Under the pieces are notes generated by a model. It did no database searches. It was not told where the DNA came from and saw only the letters and a list, made by a program, of their open reading frames with translations. A stretch of DNA of 64,000 bases, taken from Seohaeicola zhoushanensis (lineage in GTDB: Bacteria > Pseudomonadota > Alphaproteobacteria > Rhodobacterales > Rhodobacteraceae). This document shows, piece after piece, positions 17,031 to 25,867 of this stretch. Both the position numbers and the translations under genes were made by a program. The DNA lies in contig NZ_BNCJ01000011.1 in NCBI RefSeq assembly GCF_014656415.1, positions 1 to 64,000 on the forward strand, read 5' to 3'. Each line of letters starts with the position of its first letter. The stretch's first letter is position 1.

Positions 17031-18212
17031 ATGCTGACCCTGCACCAATCCCCGACCGACCCCGCCTTCGTGCAGGACCCCTATGCCTTCTATGCCGTGG
17101 CGCGGGCGCAGGGCGACCTGCACCACTGGGCCGATTACGCCATGCCGGCCGCCTTCTCGCAGGCCGCGGTCGCCGCCCTGCTGCGCGACCGCCGCTTCGG
17201 CCGCGAGATCCCCGCCGAACGTGCCACCGCCCCGCCGCCGCATACCGCGCCCTTCTACGCGATCGAGGCGCATTCCATGCTCGAAGCCGAGCCACCGCGC
17301 CACACCCGCCTGCGCGCCCTGGTGCTGCGCGCCTTCACCTCGCGCCGCATCAATGCGCTGGCCGAGGACATCGCGCAGCTCTGCCACCAGCTGATCGACG
17401 CCTTCCCGCCGGGCGAATTCGACCTGCTGCCCGCCTTCTGCACGCCGATCCCGGTGCGCCTGATCGCCCGCCTGCTGGGCGTGCCCGAGGGCGACGCCCC
17501 CGCTCTGCTCGGCTGGTCGCACGCCATGGTGGCGATGTATGTGCCGCACCGCAGCCCCGCGACCGAACATGCCGCCGCCCGCGCCGCCACCGATTTTTCC
17601 GCCTACCTGCGCGAGGTCATCGCCCACCGCCGCAGCCGCCCCGCCGACGATCTCATCACCGAACTCATCGCCGCCGAACAGGCCGGCGACCGCCTCTCGA
17701 CCGACGAGCTGATCTCCACCTGCATCCTGCTGCTCAACGCCGGGCACGAGGCCACCGTCCACGCCCTCGGCAACGCGGTGAAATGCCTGCTCGAAACCGC
17801 CACGCCGACCGAGGCTCTGGCCCAAAACGCCATTGCCGGAACCGTCGAGGAACTGCTCCGCTTCGACGCCCCGCTGCACATGTTCACCCGCTACGCCTAT
17901 GAAGAGGCGACGGTTTTCGGCCATACCTTCCAGCGCGGCGACCAGGTCGCGCTGCTCCTTGGCGCCGCCAACCGCGACCCGGCGGCCTGGCCCGACCCCG
18001 ACCGCTTCGCCCCAGGCCGCACCCCGCGCACCAACGCCAGCTTCGGCGGCGGCCTGCATTTCTGCGTCGGCGCGCCGCTGGCCCGGCTCGAGATGCAACT
18101 CGCCCTGCCGATCCTCTTCGCCCGCTGCCCCGGCCTGCGCCTCGCCGAGGCGCCGCGCTACGCCAACACCTACCACTTCCACGGCCTCGAACGGCTGATG
18201 GTCCGCCGCTGA
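17031..18212 (+). CDS. cytochrome P450
   Basis: This is a soluble class I type cytochrome P450 of 393 residues, starting at the ATG at 17031 (MLTLHQSPTDPAFVQDPY). The I-helix oxygen-activation motif is LLNAGHEATVH, with AGHEA-T in place of the common AG(D/E)T. The K-helix ExxR is EELLR, and the heme-thiolate loop is FGGGLHFCVGAPLARLE with its axial cysteine. No ferredoxin or reductase gene is adjacent, although a ferredoxin-NADP reductase lies 5 kb away. The substrate cannot be predicted. It stands alone between the dct cluster and the convergent Lrp regulator. Confidence 0.93.
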   Translation: MLTLHQSPTDPAFVQDPYAFYAVARAQGDLHHWADYAMPAAFSQAAVAALLRDRRFGREIPAERATAPPPHTAPFYAIEAHSMLEAEPPRHTRLRALVLRAFTSRRINALAEDIAQLCHQLIDAFPPGEFDLLPAFCTPIPVRLIARLLGVPEGDAPALLGWSHAMVAMYVPHRSPATEHAAARAATDFSAYLREVIAHRRSRPADDLITELIAAEQAGDRLSTDELISTCILLLNAGHEATVHALGNAVKCLLETATPTEALAQNAIAGTVEELLRFDAPLHMFTRYAYEEATVFGHTFQRGDQVALLLGAANRDPAAWPDPDRFAPGRTPRTNASFGGGLHFCVGAPLARLEMQLALPILFARCPGLRLAEAPRYANTYHFHGLERLMVRR

Positions 18213-18222
18213 CCGCGCCCCT

Positions 18223-18290
18223 GCTTCTTCTCTTTGGCAAATATCTCCGGGGGTGTCGCGCCGCAGGCGCGGCGGGGGCAGCGCCCCCCC
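18223..18290 (+). repeat. GC-rich intergenic repeat, copy 1
   Basis: The sequence CTTCTTCTCTTTGGCAAATA is followed by TCTCCGGGGG and a GC-rich palindromic tail ending GCAGCGCCCCCCC. The same order recurs at 28574-28626. It lies between two convergent genes (P450 and Lrp). I recognise it as a dispersed intergenic repeat style of Rhodobacteraceae; it may form a terminator-like RNA stem. Confidence 0.65.
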
Positions 18291-18291
18291 G

Positions 18292-18759
18292 CTACGCCTC
18301 CAGCGGCAGCATCGTCGTCGACTTGATCTCTTCCATCGACAACAGCGCGGTGACGTTATGCACCCGCACCTCCGAGATCAGCGCCTGGTAGAACTTGTCA
18401 TAGGCCCGCGCATTCCGGACCCGCACCTTCAGGATATAGTCGATATCCCCCGCCAGCCGGTGCGCCTCCAGCACCTCGGGCCGCGCCCGGATCGCGCGCA
18501 GAAAGTCCTTCTGCCACTCCGCCTCATGCTCCGAGGTGCGGATCAGCACGAAGAAGCAGGCCTCGAATCCCAACGCCTCCGGGTCCAGCACCACGGTCTG
18601 CTGGCCGATGATTCCAGCCTCCTTCATCTTGCGGATCCGGTTCCAGACCGGGGTCTTGGAACTGCCCACCGCACGCGCGATATCGTCCAGCGACTGGCTC
18701 GCATCCCGTTGCATCTCGATGAGAATTTTCCGGTCGGTTTCGTCGATCCGCACTGACAT
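18292..18759 (-). CDS. Lrp/AsnC family transcriptional regulator
   Basis: This 155-residue regulator has an N-terminal winged helix-turn-helix (IDETDRKILIEMQRDASQSL, then VGSSKTPVWNRIRKM) and a C-terminal RAM ligand-binding domain (about 70-150). The start at 18759 has AGAAGGAG upstream, and the frame upstream is not coding. It is divergent from the cysG sulfate/siroheme operon, so it is a good candidate regulator of that operon and of itself, responding to an amino acid. That link is inferred from position only. Confidence 0.9.
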   Translation of the reverse strand: MSVRIDETDRKILIEMQRDASQSLDDIARAVGSSKTPVWNRIRKMKEAGIIGQQTVVLDPEALGFEACFFVLIRTSEHEAEWQKDFLRAIRARPEVLEAHRLAGDIDYILKVRVRNARAYDKFYQALISEVRVHNVTALLSMEEIKSTTMLPLEA

Positions 18760-18830
18760 TCCCGTAAAGCTCCTTCTCGCAGGCCGACTGTTCCGTTTCG
18801 CCACGCAGGCGGAACAAACGTCCTTATTTG

Positions 18831-18855
18831 CCCGCCCATATGGCGTCAGGGCGGG
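18831..18855. promoter_or_regulatory. inverted repeat CCCGCCC-N11-GGGCGGG between lrp and cysG
   Basis: Perfect 7-base arms surround an 11-base spacer in the 147-base divergent intergenic region. A TATATT (18865-18870) resembling a -10 element lies just downstream on the cysG side. The repeat could be an operator of the adjacent Lrp-type regulator, although Lrp sites are usually A/T-rich. Confidence 0.35.
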
Positions 18856-18906
18856 ATATTTTCCTATATTGAGGCGCAAGTCAAACAGCCTTGGGCCAGC
18901 CTCGCC

Positions 18907-20301
18907 ATGAACCACTTCCCGATCTTCGTCAGCCTCGACGCCGCCCGCGTCGTGGTCTCCGGCGGCGGCGACCCGGCCCTCGCCAAGCTGCGCCTGCTGC
19001 TCAAGACCCCCGCCGTCCTCACCGTCTTCGCCGCCGACCCCGCGCCCGAGATCGCGGCCTGGGCCGAGGCCGGCAAGCTGGCCCTCGAACCCCGCGCGCC
19101 CGAAGCCGCCGATTTCGTCGGCGCGACCCTCGCCTATGCCGCCGAGGAAGACGAGGCCGAGGCCGCCCGCACCGCCGCGCTCGCGCGCGCCGCCGGGGTG
19201 CTGGTCAACGTGGTCGACAACCTCGACGCCTCCGCCTTCATCACGCCGGCCATCGTCGACCGCGCACCCGTCACCGTCGCCATCGGCACCGAGGGCGCGG
19301 CCCCGGTCCTCGCCCGCGCCATCAAGGCCGACCTCGAGGCCCGCCTGCCCGCCAGCCTCGGCCCCATCGCCCGCATCGGCAAGGCCTTCCGCAAGCTCGC
19401 CGAAACGCTGCCCCATGGCCGCGCCCGCCGCGACTTCTGGTCCGACTACTACACCACCGCCGGCCCCCGCGCCTTCGCCGAACAGGGCGAGGCCGGCGCC
19501 GCAGCCGCCCTCGACGACCTGCTCGCCCATCACCTCGGCCAGACCGCCCGCCCCGGCCATGTCGCCTTCGTCGGCTCCGGCCCCGGCGACCCGGAGCTGC
19601 TGACCCTCAAGGCCCGCCGCGCGCTCGACGAGGCCGACGTGGTGGTCTACGACCGCCTCGTAACCCCCGCCATCCTCGAACTCGCCCGCCGCGAGGCGCT
19701 GATGATCGACGTCGGCAAGGAGGGCTTCGGCCCCTCAACCAGCCAGGACCACATCAACGCGCTGATCGTCGAACATGCCCGCAAGGGCGCCCAGGTCGTG
19801 CGGCTGAAATCGGGCGACCCCACCGTCTTCGGCCGCCTCGACGAGGAAATCGACGCCTGCGACGCCGCCCGCATAGGCTGGCACATCGTCCCCGGCATCA
19901 CCGCCGCCTCGGCCGCCGTCGCCTCCATCGGCCAGAGCCTCACCCGCCGTGGCCGCAATGCCTCGGTCCGCTTCCTCACCGGCCACGATGTCGCCGGCTT
20001 CGCCGATCACGACTGGGCCGCGCTGGCCCGTCCGGGCGAGGTCGCGGCGATCTACATGGGCAAGAAGGCCGCCCGCTTCGTCCAGGGTCGCCTGCTGATG
20101 CACGGCGCCGACCGCGCCACCCCGGTCACCGTGATCGAGAACGCCTCGCGCCCCGACCAGCGCGTGCTCTCCAGCACGCTCGCGACCCTGCCGACCGATC
20201 TCGCTGCAGCCGCGATGAACGGCCCGGCCCTAACGTTCTTGGGCCTCGCCCCGCGCGCAGCAGCGCAGGCCCTGCCAGCACTTCAGAAGGAATTTGCCTG
20301 A
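18907..20301 (+). CDS. cysG: siroheme synthase (multifunctional)
   Basis: CysG makes siroheme, the cofactor of sulfite and nitrite reductases, from uroporphyrinogen III. The 464-residue fusion has an N-terminal dehydrogenase/ferrochelatase half (about 1-150, NAD-site VVVSGGGDPALAKLRLL) and a C-terminal SAM-dependent methyltransferase half (about 217-455, with FVGSGPGDPELLTLKA, VVRLKSGDPTVFGR and PGITAASAAVA). It opens the operon cysG-DUF2849-cysI-cysH-DUF934. The next gene starts within its stop (TGATG), so supply of siroheme and of its apoenzyme are coupled. Confidence 0.95.
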   Translation: MNHFPIFVSLDAARVVVSGGGDPALAKLRLLLKTPAVLTVFAADPAPEIAAWAEAGKLALEPRAPEAADFVGATLAYAAEEDEAEAARTAALARAAGVLVNVVDNLDASAFITPAIVDRAPVTVAIGTEGAAPVLARAIKADLEARLPASLGPIARIGKAFRKLAETLPHGRARRDFWSDYYTTAGPRAFAEQGEAGAAAALDDLLAHHLGQTARPGHVAFVGSGPGDPELLTLKARRALDEADVVVYDRLVTPAILELARREALMIDVGKEGFGPSTSQDHINALIVEHARKGAQVVRLKSGDPTVFGRLDEEIDACDAARIGWHIVPGITAASAAVASIGQSLTRRGRNASVRFLTGHDVAGFADHDWAALARPGEVAAIYMGKKAARFVQGRLLMHGADRATPVTVIENASRPDQRVLSSTLATLPTDLAAAAMNGPALTFLGLAPRAAAQALPALQKEFA

Positions 20302-20603
20302 TGTCCCGCCCCTATTCGCCGAAAGTCGTCACCGCCAATGACCTGCTGCTGGGCGACGTGATCTATCAGACCGCCGCCAACGACTGGACCCGCGACCTTG
20401 CCGAGGCCGAAGTCCTGCGGGACGAGGCCAGCGCCGACCTGCGCCTGCGCCAAGCCGTGCAGCAGCCCGGCATCGCCGTCGGCGCGTACCTCGCCGAGGT
20501 CAAGCTCAGCGCCAACGGCCCCCAGCCCGCCCACTTCCGCGAAGCGTTCCGCGCCACCGGCCCGTCCAACTATTTCCACGGCAAGCAAGCCAAGCGCGCC
20601 TGA
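20301..20603 (+). CDS. DUF2849 domain-containing protein
   Basis: This small protein of 100 residues (MSRPYSPKVVTANDLLLGDV) is characteristically placed between siroheme synthase and sulfite reductase genes in alphaproteobacteria. The family has no experimentally firm function that I know of. It contains the typical VVTANDLL-GDVIY opening and a C-terminal NYFHGKQAKRA. There are no membrane segments or cysteines. The position suggests a helper in siroheme-dependent sulfite reduction. The start overlaps the cysG stop, and cysI follows after 9 bases. Confidence 0.88.
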   Translation: MSRPYSPKVVTANDLLLGDVIYQTAANDWTRDLAEAEVLRDEASADLRLRQAVQQPGIAVGAYLAEVKLSANGPQPAHFREAFRATGPSNYFHGKQAKRA

Positions 20604-20612
20604 GGACCAGCT

Positions 20613-22280
20613 ATGTATACCTACAACGACTTCGACAAAGCCTTCCTCGCCGAGCGCAACGCCCAGTTCCGCGCCCAGGTCGAACGCCGCATCAGCGGCG
20701 CCCTGACCGAGGACGAATTCAAGCCACTGCGCCTGATGAACGGCGTCTACCTCCAGCTGCACGCCTACATGCTGCGCGTGGCAATCCCCTATGGCACGCT
20801 GAACGGCGCCCAGATGCGCCAGCTCGCCCTGCTCGCCGAGAAGTGGGACAAGGGCTATGGCCATTTCACCACCCGCCAGAACATCCAGTACAACTGGCCG
20901 CGCCTGCGCGACATTCCCGACATGCTCGACGCCCTTGCCGAAGTCGGCCTGCACGCGATCCAGACGAGCGGCAACACCATCCGCAACACCACCGCCGACC
21001 ATTTCGCCGGGGCCACAGCCGACGAAATCGCCGACCCCCGCCCGGTGGCCGAGCTGATCCGCCAGTGGTCCACCGACCACCCGGAGTTCCAGTTCCTGGG
21101 CCGCAAGTTCAAGATCGCCATCACCGGTTCCGAAACCGACCGCGCCGTGACCCGTGCCCATGACATCGGCCTGCGCATGGTGCGCCGCGAAGGCGAAGCC
21201 GGCTTCGAGGTCATCGTCGGCGGTGGCCTCGGCCGCACCCCGATGATCGGCAAGGTGATCCGCGACTTCCTCCCCAGGGCCGACCTGCTGCCCTACCTGG
21301 AAGCGGTTCTCGCCGTCTACAACCTGCTCGGCCGGCGCGACAACAAATACAAGGCGCGCATCAAGATCACCGTGCACGAGAACGGCATCGAGAAGGTCCG
21401 CGAGCTGGTCGAAGAGGCCTTCCTCGAACGCCGCGCCGATTTCGCCGGCGTCGACCAGGAGCTGCTTGCCAGCTTCGAGGCCGCCTTCGCCAACCCGGAA
21501 TTCCGCGTTGCTCCGACCGAGACCTTCGATGCCTTCTACAATGCCGACCCGGTGTTCCGCGCCTGGGCCGACACCAACCTCGCCGCCCACAAGGCGCCGG
21601 GCTATTCCATCGTGACCGTCTCGCTCAAGGCGCATGGCGCCACGCCGGGCGACGCCACGGCGGAACAGATGCGCATCCTGGCCGACCTGGCCGAGCGTTT
21701 CGGCCATGACGAGCTGCGCATCAGCCACGAACAGAACGTCATTCTGCCGCATGTCCACAAGTCCGACCTGCCGGCGGTCCACGCGATCCTGTCGAAATAC
21801 GGTCTCGCCACCGCCAACGTCGGCCTGATCTCCGACATCATCGCCTGCCCCGGCATGGACTACTGCGCGCTGGCCACCGCCCGCTCGATCCCGATCGCGC
21901 AGGAAATCGCCACCCGCTTCGACGAGTTGAAGCTGGAACACGACGTCGGCCCGCTCAAGCTCAAGATCTCGGGCTGCATCAACGCCTGCGGGCACCACCA
22001 CGTCGGCCACATCGGCATCCTCGGGCTCGACCGGGCGGGCGTCGAGAATTACCAGATCACCCTCGGCGGCGATGCCACCGAGACCGCGGCCATCGGCGAA
22101 CGCGCCGGCCCCGGCTTCTCGGCGGAGGAGATCGTGCCCGCCATCGAACGCCTGGTGCTGGCCTATCTCGATCTGCGCGCGTCGCGCGAGGAGACCTTCC
22201 TCGACGCCTTCCGCCGGCTCGGGATGGCTCCGTTCAAGGCCGCGCTCTACCCCGACGAGGCCCGCGCAGATGCCGCTTGA
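20613..22280 (+). CDS. cysI: nitrite/sulfite reductase, siroheme and Fe4S4 hemoprotein
   Basis: The enzyme reduces sulfite to sulfide (or nitrite to ammonia) with six electrons. The 555 residues show two ferredoxin-like/siroheme halves. The cluster-siroheme ligands are CPGMDYC (about 412-418) and CINACGHHHVGH (about 451-462). Other conserved stretches are GHFTTRQNIQYNWPRL and KFKIAITGSETDRA. Among cysG and cysH its role is assimilatory sulfite reduction. It probably takes electrons from ferredoxin, since no flavoprotein subunit is present and a ferredoxin-NADP reductase gene follows downstream. It overlaps cysH by 11 bases. Confidence 0.93.
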   Translation: MYTYNDFDKAFLAERNAQFRAQVERRISGALTEDEFKPLRLMNGVYLQLHAYMLRVAIPYGTLNGAQMRQLALLAEKWDKGYGHFTTRQNIQYNWPRLRDIPDMLDALAEVGLHAIQTSGNTIRNTTADHFAGATADEIADPRPVAELIRQWSTDHPEFQFLGRKFKIAITGSETDRAVTRAHDIGLRMVRREGEAGFEVIVGGGLGRTPMIGKVIRDFLPRADLLPYLEAVLAVYNLLGRRDNKYKARIKITVHENGIEKVRELVEEAFLERRADFAGVDQELLASFEAAFANPEFRVAPTETFDAFYNADPVFRAWADTNLAAHKAPGYSIVTVSLKAHGATPGDATAEQMRILADLAERFGHDELRISHEQNVILPHVHKSDLPAVHAILSKYGLATANVGLISDIIACPGMDYCALATARSIPIAQEIATRFDELKLEHDVGPLKLKISGCINACGHHHVGHIGILGLDRAGVENYQITLGGDATETAAIGERAGPGFSAEEIVPAIERLVLAYLDLRASREETFLDAFRRLGMAPFKAALYPDEARADAA

Positions 22281-23037
22281 TGTGCATGTCGCACCGCTCG
22301 ACCGCCCCGCCGAAGGGGTGGTCGACCCGGCCCTGGCCGAACGTGTCGCCGCGCTGAACGCCCGCTTTCGCCACCACTCGGCGACGCAGGTGATGCACGG
22401 CGCGCTCAACGACGCCGGCAAGATCGCCCTGGTCTCCAGCTTCGGCGCCGAATCCGTCGTGCTGCTGCACATGGCGGCGGTCATCGACCGCGCCGCCCCG
22501 GTGCTCTTCATCGACACCGAGATGCTCTTCACCGAAACCCTGGTCTACCAGGCCGAGGTGGCCGAGCGTCTGGGCCTGACCAACATGCAGACCGTCCGCG
22601 CCGCCGATATCGTCACCAAGGACCCCGACGGCACGCTCCACCAGCGCGACCCCGACGCCTGCTGCGCCCTGCGCAAGACCGAACCGCTGAACGCCGCGCT
22701 CGATGCCTTCGACGGCTGGATCACCGGCCGCAAGCGGTTCCAGACCGGCGCCCGCGCCGCGCTCGACTTCTTCGAGGCCGAGCCGGGAACCGGGCGCATC
22801 AAGGTCAACCCGCTGGCCCACTGGGCGCCCGAGGACGTGCGCGCCTACATGGAAGAGAACCGCCTGCCGCGCCACCCGCTGGTCGCCAAGGGCTATCCCT
22901 CGATCGGCTGCGCCCCCTGCACATCGCCGGTTAAACCGGGTGAAGATCCCCGCGCAGGCCGTTGGCGCAACACGGCAAAGGACGAATGCGGCATCCACTT
23001 CGTGAATGGCCGCGTGGTAAGAGGAAACGCAGCATGA
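22270..23037 (+). CDS. cysH: phosphoadenylyl/adenylyl-sulfate reductase
   Basis: CysH reduces activated sulfate (APS or PAPS) to sulfite. The start at 22270 gives MPLDVHVAPLDRP and 255 residues. The catalytic and nucleotide-binding parts include ALVSSFGAESVVLLHM and VLFIDTEMLFTETLVY. Two cysteine pairs are present, CC in DPDACCALRKTEPL and CxxC in IGCAPCTSPV, with the catalytic C-terminal cysteine in KDECGIHF. The four cysteines indicate an Fe4S4-containing enzyme, usually an APS reductase rather than the cluster-free PAPS enzyme. It overlaps cysI and, by ATGA, the DUF934 gene. Confidence 0.94.
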   Translation: MPLDVHVAPLDRPAEGVVDPALAERVAALNARFRHHSATQVMHGALNDAGKIALVSSFGAESVVLLHMAAVIDRAAPVLFIDTEMLFTETLVYQAEVAERLGLTNMQTVRAADIVTKDPDGTLHQRDPDACCALRKTEPLNAALDAFDGWITGRKRFQTGARAALDFFEAEPGTGRIKVNPLAHWAPEDVRAYMEENRLPRHPLVAKGYPSIGCAPCTSPVKPGEDPRAGRWRNTAKDECGIHFVNGRVVRGNAA

Positions 23038-23402
23038 GCATCATCGTCACCGACCGGGGCTTCACCTCCGACGACTGGACCGGCCCGGTCCTTGACCTGC
23101 CCGCCGAGACCGATCCGGCGACGCTGGCCGAGCATATGGATGCCGCGCTGATCCGCATCCCCTTCGCCAGCTTCGCCGACGGGCGCGGCTTCACCCTGGC
23201 CCGCCGCCTGCGGCTGGCCGGGTTCAAGGGCCGCCTCCGGGCGCAGGGCCATGTCATCGCCGACCAATACGCCATGGCCCGCCGCGCCGGTTTCGACGAG
23301 GTCGAGATCGACGAAACCCTCGCCGCCCGCCAGCCTGAAGAGCAATGGCAGGCCCGCGCCGACTGGCAGTCCCACAGCTACCTGAACCGCCTTCGCGGAT
23401 AA
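23034..23402 (+). CDS. DUF934 domain-containing protein
   Basis: This small protein of 122 residues (MSIIVTDRGFTSDDW) belongs to the family regularly linked to cysH and cysI in alpha- and betaproteobacteria. Conserved features are the LPFASF-like IRIPFASFADGRGFTLARRLR stretch and the C-terminal WQARADWQSHSYLNRLRG. No catalytic motif is apparent. It closes the sulfate assimilation operon, with its start in the cysH stop. A role as accessory factor of sulfite reductase is inferred from context. Confidence 0.88.
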   Translation: MSIIVTDRGFTSDDWTGPVLDLPAETDPATLAEHMDAALIRIPFASFADGRGFTLARRLRLAGFKGRLRAQGHVIADQYAMARRAGFDEVEIDETLAARQPEEQWQARADWQSHSYLNRLRG

Positions 23403-23412
23403 TTTCCTTTCC

Positions 23413-23426
23413 CTGATCTCGATCAA
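23413..23426 (+). promoter_or_regulatory. FNR-like box upstream of fpr
   Basis: CTGAT-CTCG-ATCAA matches the FNR/FnrL consensus TTGAT-N4-ATCAA at nine of ten specified positions. It is 42-56 bases before the ferredoxin-NADP reductase start, a typical activator or repressor distance. Oxygen-responsive control of fpr is inferred from this. Confidence 0.6.
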
Positions 23427-23468
23427 GGACTAGTTGAGAGGCGCCCGGCATCAACCGGGCGAACGCAT

Positions 23469-24299
23469 ATGACCGAAATGACCGCAGTGAACCGTGCCGT
23501 GAACGAAGCGACCCCCGTCAAACCCGCCCACCTGCCCGATGCGCAGACCGTCACCGAAGTCCACCACTGGACCGACCGTCTGTTCTCCTTCCGCGTGACG
23601 CGGCCCAAGTCGCTGCGCTTCCGCTCGGGCGAGTTCGTGATGATCGGCCTCTTGGGCGACAACGGCAAGCCGCTGCTGCGCGCCTATTCCATCGCCTCCC
23701 CAGCCTGGGACGAGGAACTGGAGTTCTACTCGATCAAGGTGCAGGACGGCCCGCTCACCTCGCGCCTCCAGCACATCCAGCCCGGCGACGAGATCATCCT
23801 GCGGCCCAAGCCGGTCGGCACGCTGGTGCATGACGCCCTGCTGCCCGGCAAGCGCATCTGGTTCTTCGCCACCGGCACCGGGTTCGCCCCCTTCGCCTCG
23901 CTGCTGCGCGAACCCGAGACCTACGAGAAATACGACCAGGTCATCATCACCCACACCTGCCGCGAGGTGGCCGAGCTCGAATATGGCCGCCGCCTGGTCG
24001 AAAGCCTCAAGGACGATCCGCTGATCGGCGAGCTGGTGGGCGACAAGGTGCTCTACTACCCGACCACCACCCGCGAACAAAGCCCGAAGATGGGCCGCAT
24101 CACCACCCTGCTGACCGACGGCACCGTCTTCCGCGACCTCGGAATAGACCCGATGAGCCCGGAAACCGACCGCGCCATGGTCTGCGGCAGCCTCGGCTTC
24201 AACAAGGATCTCAAGGACGTCCTCGAATCCTTCGGCCTGCGCGAGGGCGCGAATTCCGATCCCAAGGAATACGTGGTCGAAAAGGCCTTTGTCGGCTGA
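23469..24299 (+). CDS. fpr: ferredoxin--NADP(+) reductase
   Basis: This FAD enzyme passes electrons between NADPH and ferredoxin or flavodoxin. The 276 residues show the FAD-binding RAYSIASP (about residues 74-81) and GPLTSRLQHIQPGD, the NADP-binding ATGTGFAPFASLLRE and VCGSLGFNKDLKDVLES, and a C-terminal YVVEKAFVG, the type found in bacterial subclass I FNRs. It follows the sulfite reductase operon after 66 bases with its own control region (an FNR-like box). It may feed the sulfite reductase or the distant P450, or serve oxidative stress defence. Confidence 0.94.
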   Translation: MTEMTAVNRAVNEATPVKPAHLPDAQTVTEVHHWTDRLFSFRVTRPKSLRFRSGEFVMIGLLGDNGKPLLRAYSIASPAWDEELEFYSIKVQDGPLTSRLQHIQPGDEIILRPKPVGTLVHDALLPGKRIWFFATGTGFAPFASLLREPETYEKYDQVIITHTCREVAELEYGRRLVESLKDDPLIGELVGDKVLYYPTTTREQSPKMGRITTLLTDGTVFRDLGIDPMSPETDRAMVCGSLGFNKDLKDVLESFGLREGANSDPKEYVVEKAFVG

Positions 24300-24421
24300 C
24301 CGCAACCGCGGCCCGATTGCATCAATCCCCGGATACCGGCCCGGCAAAGTCTTGATCTCCAGGACCTGCCGGCCAATCCTTGGCCTTCGAATATTGAGAA
24401 GGCACAAGGATTATCAATAGG

Positions 24422-25783
24422 ATGGCCATTGTTCACGGCACCCCGCGCGCCAACATTCTGGACGGAACCCCCGGCAACGACATCATCTACGGCTATGCCG
24501 GCCGCGATCGCCTGATCGGCCTCGACGGTGACGATCTCCTCTACGGCGGGCGTGGCAATGACACCTTCCTGCTGGGCGGCACCGGCCACAACCAGGTCGA
24601 CGGCGGCCCCGGCAGCGACACGCTCAGGCTCGACCTGAGCGACCGCGGCGCGGATGTCTCGCTCACGACGACCTTCTATTACAGCACTGGCAAGCTGAAG
24701 TATGAACTCTCCGACGGCAGCTTCTCCGTCACCGCAAGCAGGGTCGAAACCTACCTGATCCATGCCGGCGCGGGCGACGACAACCTCGTCGGCGGCGACG
24801 GCAACGACCGCCTGTCCGGCAATGATGGCGATGACAGCCTTGGCGGCGGCAGGGGCAACGACATGCTCTACGGCGGGCGTGGCAACGACTACCTCGAAGA
24901 CCATGAAGGCGAAGACCAACTCTTCGGAGGGGCTGGCCATGACAGCTTCTACGTCACCCACGAGATGCAGGCCTCCCCCTCGCAGGAACTGGTCGACGGC
25001 GGCAACGGCCACGACACTCTGAACCTCATGATCTCCGGCGAGGACGATGTCCAGGGCACCTTCCTCTCGGGCGGAGAGTCCGGCCTGTCGGACGGCATGA
25101 CCATCCGCAATGTCGAGGTTTTCAGCATCTCCACCGGCGCCGGCGACGACACGCTGACCATGCGTGCTTCCGCCCTTGGCCGCTATCGCATCGACGCCGG
25201 CGACGGCCATGACCGCGCCACCCTCGATCTCTCCCGCCTCGCCGGAGAGGCCAACTTCAGCATCCGCGCCGGCGAATGGACGGTCGACGGCCAGCAGGTC
25301 AGCGTCGTTGCCGACGGGGTCGAGGACCTGACCATCATCGGCAACGGCCAGGCCAATGCCTTCCGCGCCACCAACGACAAGGTCACCCTGCGCGGCAATG
25401 GCGGCAATGACCTGCTGGAAGGCGGCGCCGGCCATGATCGCCTCTTTGGCGGCACGGGCCGCGACACTCTGCGGGGCAGCAACGGCCGCGACCGGCTCGA
25501 AGGGGGCGCGGGCAACGACTGGCTCGCAGGCGGCACCGGCGCCGACAAGTTCGTCTTTTCGACCAGGGGCGGCACCGACACGGTGCGTGACTTCAAGAGC
25601 GGCACCGACAAGATCGTCTTTACCGGCACCGGCGCCGATTTCGACGACCTCGCCTTCGCGCAGCGCAACGGCTTCGTCCGCGTGACGCTGACCACCGACA
25701 CCTCGGACAGCCCCACGGTCATCAAGCTCCTGAACACCACCCTGGCCGAGGTCACCGACGCCGCCGACTATCTCTTCCTCTGA
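24422..25783 (+). CDS. RTX-type calcium-binding protein, probably secreted by a type I system
   Basis: The 453 residues are dominated by glycine/aspartate nonapeptide repeats of the hemolysin type. There are several blocks, for example GTPGNDIIYGYAGRDRLIG near the start, GGDGNDRLSGNDGDDSL at about 125, and GGNGGNDLLEGGAGHDRLFG at about 325. These fold into calcium-binding beta-rolls. There is no N-terminal signal peptide. The C-terminus has VRDFKSGTDKIVF and ends YLFL, as in substrates of ABC-type (type I) secretion. No enzymatic domain is recognised between the repeats. No secretion genes are nearby. Confidence 0.88.
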   Translation: MAIVHGTPRANILDGTPGNDIIYGYAGRDRLIGLDGDDLLYGGRGNDTFLLGGTGHNQVDGGPGSDTLRLDLSDRGADVSLTTTFYYSTGKLKYELSDGSFSVTASRVETYLIHAGAGDDNLVGGDGNDRLSGNDGDDSLGGGRGNDMLYGGRGNDYLEDHEGEDQLFGGAGHDSFYVTHEMQASPSQELVDGGNGHDTLNLMISGEDDVQGTFLSGGESGLSDGMTIRNVEVFSISTGAGDDTLTMRASALGRYRIDAGDGHDRATLDLSRLAGEANFSIRAGEWTVDGQQVSVVADGVEDLTIIGNGQANAFRATNDKVTLRGNGGNDLLEGGAGHDRLFGGTGRDTLRGSNGRDRLEGGAGNDWLAGGTGADKFVFSTRGGTDTVRDFKSGTDKIVFTGTGADFDDLAFAQRNGFVRVTLTTDTSDSPTVIKLLNTTLAEVTDAADYLFL

Positions 25784-25790
25784 GCCGGTC

Positions 25791-25813
25791 GGCGCGGGCT
25801 TGACGCCCGCGCC
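25791..25813 (+). terminator. hairpin after the RTX gene
   Basis: A perfect 9-base stem GGCGCGGGC/GCCCGCGCC closes the loop TTGAC, 8 bases after the RTX stop. No T-run follows, so it may be only a transcript-stabilising hairpin or a weak terminator. Confidence 0.45.
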
Positions 25814-25867
25814 CCCGGACCCATAGTCGAAACGGGGCGCATCCCGCGTCCGCCGACCGGAGCGCCC

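Noticed and set aside
20283-22532. Minus-strand 749-residue frame
   Set aside because: It is antisense to the DUF2849 gene, cysI and the start of cysH; no motif of its own.
24422-25783. Regular GGC/GAC-rich repeats considered as a tandem DNA repeat or CRISPR-like array
   Set aside because: The periodicity is explained by nonapeptide calcium-binding repeats of the encoded RTX protein; there are no uniform spacers.
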